Shown: positions 5,068 to 5,600 of the stretch, one piece after another | Layout: the number at the start of each line of letters is the position of its first letter | How positions within the stretch are numbered: the stretch's first letter is position 1 | NCBI GenBank assembly: GCA_043720875.1 | Contig: JAYSRU010000067.1 | Coordinates: 1 to 5,600 of the forward strand | From: JAYSRU01 sp043720875 | GTDB taxonomy: Bacteria; Bacteroidota; Bacteroidia; Flavobacteriales_D; Crocinitomicaceae | DNA: 5,600 bases | Direction of reading: 5' to 3' | Made by a program: the position numbers and the translations under genes | Notes under the pieces: model-generated | What the model was told of the DNA's origin: nothing | Databases searched by the model: none | Seen by the model: only the letters and a program-made list of their open reading frames with translations

Positions 5068-5600
5068 ATGGACTTTATTAAAAAACATTACAAAACCCTT
5101 GCAACTTGCTTGGGTTTTGTTTTATTCGCTTTAATTTATTTTGGGTACGGTGTAGAAAATAAATTTACTGCTGCTGTTGCACTTGGGGGGTTAATGATCT
5201 ATTTCTGGATCTTGGAAGTTATTCCGATTTATGTAACCGCCTTGATTCCAATTATTTTAGCGCCAATCATGGGATTGTTGGATACAACAGATCTCGCGCT
5301 TTCTTATGGCGATAATATGGTTTTTCTTTTTCTTGGCGGTTTTTTACTTGCTTTAGCGCTGGAGAAATGGGGAATTCACATATTGATTGCACAAGCGATT
5401 ATGGATGTTGTAGGTTATTCAAAACCTAGGTTGTTATTGGGAATTATTTTAAGCACAGGTTTTTTGAGCATGTGGGTAAGTAATACGGCAACCGCACTTA
5501 TGATGTTGCCACTTGCAATTGCCATAATAGAAGCCTTGCCTATGGAAGAGCGGAAAGGAAAGTTTCCAATATATCTTTTATTAGCTGTGGCTTACGCTGC
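5068..5600 (+). CDS. DASS-family Na+/anion (dicarboxylate or sulfate) symporter, N-terminal part
   Basis: The first 177 codons of an inner-membrane transporter cut off by the right edge; family members are usually about 450-500 residues. After a short cytoplasmic MDFIKKHYK come hydrophobic segments at about 10-27, 33-48, 51-69, 84-99, 104-116, 121-136, 141-155 and 167-177. Family hallmarks include WILEVIPIYVTALIPIILAP (47-66), NMVFLFLGGFLLALALEKWG (83-102) and FLSMWVSNTATALMMLPLA (132-150). The SNT at 138-140 is the first of the paired SNT motifs that bind sodium and substrate carboxylate in VcINDY/NaDC structures. DASS (SLC13) proteins import C4-dicarboxylates, citrate or sulfate with Na+; the substrate cannot be told from this half. 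The ATG follows the preceding stop by eight bases and there is no separate promoter, so expression probably depends on the element at 4775-4782. Confidence 0.93.
   Translation, partial: MDFIKKHYKTLATCLGFVLFALIYFGYGVENKFTAAVALGGLMIYFWILEVIPIYVTALIPIILAPIMGLLDTTDLALSYGDNMVFLFLGGFLLALALEKWGIHILIAQAIMDVVGYSKPRLLLGIILSTGFLSMWVSNTATALMMLPLAIAIIEALPMEERKGKFPIYLLLAVAYA

Overview
The window looks like ordinary chromosomal DNA from the phylum Bacteroidota, most likely the order Flavobacteriales; the phylum is a firm inference, the order is tentative. The sequence is AT-rich. None of the genes has a convincing Shine-Dalgarno sequence. Two intergenic regions carry perfect matches to the Bacteroidota -7 promoter element (TAnnTTTG). 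Gene content also fits the phylum: a bacterial SUI1 factor, pyrR-pyrB, a STAS protein paired with RNase Z, and a DEDDh exonuclease fused to a GIY-YIG domain.

Layout from left to right. Positions 1-102 hold the last 33 codons of an unidentified plus-strand gene, which overlaps by one base a SUI1/YciH-type translation factor (102-446). After a 112-base spacer with a -7-like element comes a tight plus-strand cluster: pyrR (559-1098), pyrB (1113-2045), a one-domain STAS protein (2077-2415) and rnz (2425-3339), with gaps of 14, 31 and 9 bases. A minus-strand gene for an exonuclease/GIY-YIG fusion protein (4700-3336) meets rnz tail to tail, the two stop codons overlapping. A divergent intergenic region of about 100 bases (4701-4801) then leads to a small uncharacterised gene (4802-5059). 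Eight bases after that starts a sodium-coupled anion transporter of the DASS family, which runs off the right edge (5068-5600).

How the genes work together. PyrR and PyrB belong to pyrimidine metabolism: PyrB makes carbamoyl aspartate, and PyrR senses UMP or recycles uracil. RNase Z matures tRNA 3' ends and the SUI1 protein acts in translation initiation, so the left half is housekeeping with a growth and translation theme. The exonuclease fusion probably serves DNA repair. The small gene and the transporter probably form a separate transcription unit.

I found no mobile element, CRISPR array, tRNA, rRNA, clear hairpin terminator or sign of horizontal transfer, and no evidence of a new multi-gene system. 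The points most worth a second look are the promoter sitting almost on the pyrR start codon (suggesting a leaderless message and a non-attenuation role for PyrR), a catalytic Arg-to-Lys change in the GIY-YIG domain, and the small uncharacterised gene tied to the transporter.
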